Part shown: positions 58,964-64,000 of the stretch, in pieces
How positions within the stretch are numbered: the stretch's first letter is position 1
Layout of the letters: each line of letters starts with the position of its first letter
Assembly: GCF_947507565.1 (NCBI RefSeq)
Contig: NC_089181.1
Coordinates: 3,419,614-3,483,613 of the forward strand
Source of the DNA: Oscarella lobularis
Lineage: Eukaryota; Porifera; Homoscleromorpha; Homosclerophorida; Oscarellidae
Reading direction: 5' to 3'
DNA length: 64,000 bases
The notes under the pieces: generated by a model
What the model saw: only the letters and a program-made list of their open reading frames with translations
Told to the model about the DNA's origin: nothing
Databases searched by the model: none
Program-made: the position numbers and the translations under genes

Positions 58964-60522
58964 CCCGTTGAGTTATTCCTTGTAGGTTTTCCGTTTGGTG
59001 ATTTATGGTGGTGGGGTATTGCCCCTTTGGGGGGGGGGGGGGAAAGGGGGAAGAAGGAAGGGGCCTAGCGAGCGTGGGGAGCAGGAGAGTCGGGTGGCGG
59101 GGTTTGGGGATCGATATATTGGTTTTTAGAAAATTCTTGGTAACTATGGCAACAGCAGGGTTTATAGGTTCCTTGGCGAGGTATTACTGGAAGGGGAAGA
59201 TTGGGTCCTGAATCGCGCTTCTATTGTAAAGTTATGGTTGGTTAAAGAGGTTTGTGTTTAGGAAAATTCTTTTAAGATTTTTAGTTGCTAGGGAGATATG
59301 GGAGTGCGTTGGTAAAGTTGCGGAATATAATTCTACCGCGGGTGTCCCTTTCTGAAAAAAATCCTGGGTGTCCTAAGTCATTGTTTATGGAATTATGCTA
59401 AAATTTAGAATTCAAAAAGGGGGTCTAAAATCTATAAGTTGCTGGATTAACTTCTTATTTGGTTCGTTGTGGTCGTATAATATATCATTTGAAAGCGTTT
59501 TGTGAGTACTATCTACATTCCTATGGGTGACGTCATTGGGTGTGATCTCTATTGATTATTACTAAATACGTGTTTTAGAAGACCTTCAACTTATACTTCT
59601 TATTCTATATAGTAGGTTAAGAGTATTGGCAATTATTTTACTGGGGTTTTGTAGAGAATTTTATGTAGTTTAATATGGGTGTAGGGTCTCTTGGGCGTAT
59701 TTGAGGTTTGATGTAATAAAATTCCGTTTTAACGATGTGTTCACATTTGCGTTTCTGATAATTTTCAGCTACGTTCTAAGTTGGGACCGGTGGTGGGCGT
59801 GTAGTGTTGTAGGTTTTTAGACGTGTGGGGAGTCTTTCTTATTTATTTTTCGTTGATGATTTGAAATTTCCTTCGTGGTTATCCGGGGTTACGCGCATAC
59901 GGGGTTAGGATTTTCTTTCATTTCTATGGTGGCTTTAAATGGGGCGAAGGAGAGGGAATGAGAGGGAATTGGTCGCGACGAAAGGTAGATTGCATGTTTG
60001 TGTGTCTTTTCATCGCGCGTGTTTCGGTTGCGGGGTCACCTACGCGTTCTATCCGTTTTCGTATTATTATTATTCGCTCTCTGCGCTAGTTTTGGAATTA
60101 GATCGTTGCGCGACGGGTTTTAGGGCGTGCTCGAGGGGTCGTTTACGTTACGCGGTGGAAGTTGGGGGCCCGCGTGGGGAAACCGGCGTCGTTGTTGTGA
60201 TTTTTTGCGTTCTCGGGTGTTTTCGCGTGTTGTATGTTGTGCGGGTGAAAGTAGGGCGTGGATTTGTGTATGGTTTGGGTGTTGTTTCCTAAGTAGTTCT
60301 TTGTGTTCTTAGGGGGAAGGTTTGTTTCATTTTTTTCTTTTTTCAGGTTGTTTTTTAGGGAAGGCTTGTTGCGAGGCTTTGTTAGATAAGTGCATCGTAA
60401 TTTTATGCGTTGTATGGGCTTTGGTTTTTTGTGTTGTGTAGAGATGGGTCATGCAGGAGATTAATCATAAGGTGTGGTTTTAACTTATTTATTTTCTATT
60501 TTGGTTTTTAATTCGTTTGTTC

Positions 60523-62881
60523 TAGGGGTATATGTATGGAGGGATCAGCGGAGGGATGGGGCTCGCGAGAGAGGAGAGGAATGCGCGATAGGTGAGAGAA
60601 AGGAATGGCAGTGGATCGGTCGATGGTATGTGCTGTAGGTATTATTCTTTTTGATGAATTATTTTAAATTGTTTACTTTAGGGGCATATGTATGGAGGGA
60701 TGAGAGGAGGAATAGGACACGCGAGGGAGGAGAAGAGTGAGCGATGGGTGAGCGAGGGGATGAGCAACGAATCGATCAATGGTATGTGTTGTAGGTATTA
60801 TTCTTTTTAATGAAATATTTTCAATCGTTTATTGTAGGGGCATATGTATGGGAGGATCAGAGGAGGGATGGGACACGCAAGGGAGGGGAGGGATAAGCGA
60901 TGGGTAAGAGAGGATGAGCAACGGATCGATCAATGGTATGTGTTATAGGTAATATTCTTTTTAACGAATTATTTTGAATCGTTTATTCTAGAGGCATATG
61001 TATGGAAGGATCAGAGGAGAGATGGGACACGCGAGGGAGGAGAGGGATGAGCGATGGGTGAGAGAAAGGATTGGCAGCGGATCGGACGATGGTTTGTGCT
61101 ATGGGTATTATTCTTTTTAACGAATTATTTTGACTTGTTTATTTTAGGGGCATGTGTATGGAAGGATGAGAGGAGGAATAGGACACGCGAGGGAGGAGAA
61201 GAGTGAGCGATGGGTGAGCGAGGGGATGAGCAACGAATCGATCGATGGTATGTGTTGTAGGTATTATTCTTTTTAGTGAAATATTTTAAATCGTTTATTG
61301 TAGGGGCATATGTATGGGAGGATGAGAAGAGGGATGGGACACGCAAGGGAGGGGAGGGATAAGCGATGGGTGAGAGAGAGGATGAGGAGCGGATCGATCG
61401 ATGGTATGTGTTATAGGTAATATTCCTTTTAACGAATTATTTTGAATCGTTTATTCTAGAGGCATATGTATGGAAGGATCAGAGGAGAGATGGGACACGC
61501 GAGGGAGGAGAGGGATGAGCGATGGGTGAGAGAAAGGATTGGCAGTGGATCGGACGATGGTTTGTGCTATGGGTATTATTCTTTTTAACGAATTATTTTG
61601 ACTTGTTTATTTTAGGGGCATATGTATGGAAGGATGAGAGGAGGAATAGGACACGCGAGGGAGGAGGAGAGTGAGCGATGGGTGAGCGAGGGGATGAGCA
61701 ACGAATCGATCGATGGTATGTGTTGTAGGTATTGTTCTCTTTAGTGAAATATTTTAAATCGTTTATTGTAGGGGCATATGTATGAGAGGATGAGAGGAGG
61801 GATGGGACACGCAAGGGAGGGGAGGGATAAGCGATGGGTGAGAGAGAGGATGAGCAGCGGATCGATCGATGGTATGTGTTATAGGTAATATTCTTTTTAA
61901 CGAATTATTTTGAATCGTTTATTCTAGAGGCATATGTATGGAAGGATCAGAGGAGAGATGGGACACGCGAGGGAGGAGAGGGATGAGCGATGGGTGAGAG
62001 AAAGGATTGGCAGCGGATCGGACGATGGTTTGTGCTATGGGTATTAGTCTTTTTAACGAATTATTTTGACTTGTTTATTTTAGGGGCATATGTATGGAAG
62101 GACGAGAGGAGGAATAGGACACGCGAGGGAGGAGAAGAGTGAGAGATGGGTGAGCGAGGGGATGAGCAACGAATCGATCGATGGTATGTGTTGTAGGTAT
62201 TATTCTTTTTAGTGAAATATTTTAAATCGTTTATTGTAGGGGCATATGTATGGGAGGATGAGAGGAGGGATGGGACACGCAAGGGAGGGGAGGGATAAGC
62301 GATGGGTGAGAGAGAGGATGAGGAGCGGATCGATCGATGGTATGTGTTATAGGTAATATTCCTTTTAACGAATTATTTTGAATCGTTTATTCTAGAGGCA
62401 TATGTATGGAAGGATCAGAGGAGAGATGGGACACGCGAGGGAGGAGAGGGATGAGCGATGGGTGAGAGGAAGGATTGGCAGCGGATCGGACGATGGTATG
62501 TGCTGTGGGTATTATTCCTTTTAGCGGATTATTTTAACTCGTTTATTCTAGAGGCATACGTATGGAAGGATCAGAGGAGAGGTGGGACACGTAAGGGAGG
62601 AGAGGGATGAGCGATGTGTGAGAGAGGATGAGCAGCGGATCGATCGATGGTATGTGTTATAAGTAGTATTCTTTTTAATGAATTATTTTAAGTCGTTTAT
62701 TCTAGGGGCATATCTATGGGAGGATCAGATAGGAGGGATGGGACACGCGAGGGAGGAGAAGGATGAGCGGTGGGCGAGAGAGGATGGGCAGCGGGTCGGT
62801 CGGTGGTATGTGATATAGGTATGATTTTGTCTAATGAATTATTGTTAATGAATTGTTTTTAATTTGTTTATTTTAGGGGCA
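60523..62881. repeat. 156-bp tandem repeat array, copy 2
   Basis: The same series of about sixteen monomers with the same variants as 52047-54405, shifted by 8476 bp. The shared monomer variants show the two elements were duplicated after the array formed. Confidence 0.92.
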
Positions 62882-63209
62882 TGGATATGGAGGAATCGGG
62901 GAAAGAAGGGAAGAGGCATGCAGATGAGAATGAGCGGTGAAGGAGGGGGTCAACAGAACAATCAAGTGGGAGGAATTTTGGGGTATGGGGTTGAGATACC
63001 TTTGGGCTTTTATTTGGTGGGCTGATATTTTTTCTTTTTTCGTTTTTGTAGAATTTGGTTGTGGGAAGTCAAGCGGAAGAGTCAGTCATAGAAAAAGAAT
63101 AGAGAAGAGAAGGCTTTGGAGGCGTTCATTTGTGGTGAGTTTCTGGGTAGTGTATGTAGTGTGTGTTTTTTATTTGTTTATATGGTCTATTAGAGTTAGT
63201 CTGTTAGAG

Positions 63210-64000
63210 TTAGAAAGGGAGTCTTTCATCCTTTGCGTTGAGTCCCTTTGGTTTTCTTGTTTCCAGGCACGAGATCCAGTGTTGTTCTAACCAGTGTAGA
63301 TCGTATGATGAGTCCGGGATTGAGTCGATAGGTTGTACCCCTAGTTTGTCTAGAGATTTCCACCCGTGGTCATGGAAGTGGGCGTAAAGGTAGAGGTCTT
63401 TCTTTTGGTGGTAGTGGCTACGGTGTCGTTGCATTCGTTTTGCTAGAGTGGTGGTAGTTTGGCCAATGTACTGTTTGCCACAGTCGGGGCATTCCAAGAG
63501 GTATATTAAGTTTTTTGAACTGCATGAGAATGTATCCGTGATAGGGTATGTTTCATTGGTGACTAGGCTGGTGAAGGATGTTCTCCTGCGTAAGATCGGG
63601 CAGCATTTGCAGTTGGAGATTTTGCATGGTGTGATTGTTGTATAGATGGTTTCAAGTGTGGGCGGGGTTGTTGGTGGAGTATTGCTGGTAGGAGTTGTGG
63701 TGGTAGTAGGGAGTTTTGCTCTTACGAGAGTGTCTGCTAGATTTTGTGTGCGTTTAAATGCTATCTTTGGTTTTGTAGGGAAGATGGAGTGTAGTAAGGG
63801 GGTTGTTTCAATGCGTTTCCATAGATCGTTAAGTGTTTTTCGTAGGCTAGGAAACCAGGGGTCGTATGGGATGACTAGTGTAAGGGGTGGTTTGGAGTTT
63901 TCTTTTGTTGTAACGGTTGCGGGGTCTGGAATTTTTTCAATAAGTTGCGTTCGTCGTGTGAACGGAAATTGCTTGTTTATGTCCTTAATTAGTTTTCGAG
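63210..64000 (-). CDS. PLE polyprotein, copy 2 (N-terminal part beyond window)
   Basis: Open from the window edge to the stop at 63210. Contains the end of the RT-downstream region, the CKISNCKCCPI cluster and the GIY-YIG domain (YLLECPDCGKQYIGQTTT), identical in reading to copy 1. Confidence 0.88.
   Translation of the reverse strand, partial: RKLIKDINKQFPFTRRTQLIEKIPDPATVTTKENSKPPLTLVIPYDPWFPSLRKTLNDLWKRIETTPLLHSIFPTKPKIAFKRTQNLADTLVRAKLPTTTTTPTSNTPPTTPPTLETIYTTITPCKISNCKCCPILRRRTSFTSLVTNETYPITDTFSCSSKNLIYLLECPDCGKQYIGQTTTTLAKRMQRHRSHYHQKKDLYLYAHFHDHGWKSLDKLGVQPIDSIPDSSYDLHWLEQHWISCLETRKPKGLNAKDERLPF

Larger units (their letters stand above)
58798..64000 (-). mobile_element. Penelope-like element, copy 2 (cut by window end)
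   Basis: Head-to-tail with copy 1 and apparently identical apart from the length of the T run: landmarks lie 8482 bp (before the run) and 8476 bp (after it) from their copy 1 equivalents. The window ends inside its reading frame, so the 5' half is not seen. Confidence 0.9.

Overview
The window looks like one chromosome end of a compact, intron-dense metazoan genome. About 48.8 kb carries sixteen intron-containing host genes. All encode recognisable animal proteins, several with mitochondrial, ciliary or trafficking roles. The introns are very small (42 to about 60 nt is common) and often filled with TTAA/TAAT tetranucleotide runs, and intergenic gaps are often under 150 bp. The telomeric motif is TTAGGG. 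An early-branching animal with a compact genome, such as a homoscleromorph sponge (Oscarella-like), fits best. This is inference from style and gene content, not proof.

Layout. Bases 43-11959: SCYL1 (5' end outside the window), L2HGDH, NDUFAF1, CRLS1, VTI1B and a membrane-anchored protein with tandem START domains. Bases 11960-13469: gene-free. Bases 13470-19969: an inositol-trisphosphate 3-kinase, MBIP, TYW5 and an hnRNP H/F protein, arranged as divergent and convergent pairs. Bases 20076-22602: two DNA transposons inserted side by side at one 9-bp target directly in front of the DNAAF6 start codon. The larger carries a spliced gene with a HIRAN-like domain. Bases 22602-48791: DNAAF6 on the plus strand, then a minus-strand train of CWF19L2, SIRT2, an ABCA5-type transporter, an L-gulonolactone oxidase-like enzyme, WDR11, a KIF16B-like kinesin and ELAC2 (long tRNase Z).

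Bases 48792-64000 are subtelomeric and end in a layered telomere record: sixteen copies of a 10-bp repeat, (TTAGGG)3, a 181-bp unknown segment, (TTAGGG)3, a 17-bp stub of a retroelement 3' end, (TTAGGG)4, then a complete 8.48-kb Penelope-like element (PLE) and a second, nearly identical head-to-tail copy cut by the window edge. The PLE is antisense to the telomeric G strand. Its intact 1118-residue protein has a reverse transcriptase (YIDD) and a C-terminal GIY-YIG endonuclease. A type I hammerhead ribozyme lies directly upstream of its start codon, and its long 3' region holds about sixteen 156-bp tandem repeats. The geometry is what is expected if element RNA is copied onto the free G-rich 3' end of a chromosome, with telomerase repeats added between rounds. 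This is the most interesting system in the window.

The host genes do not form a single pathway. Their arrangement is one of extreme packing, with shared promoters and overlapping ends, abutting a retroelement-built chromosome end.
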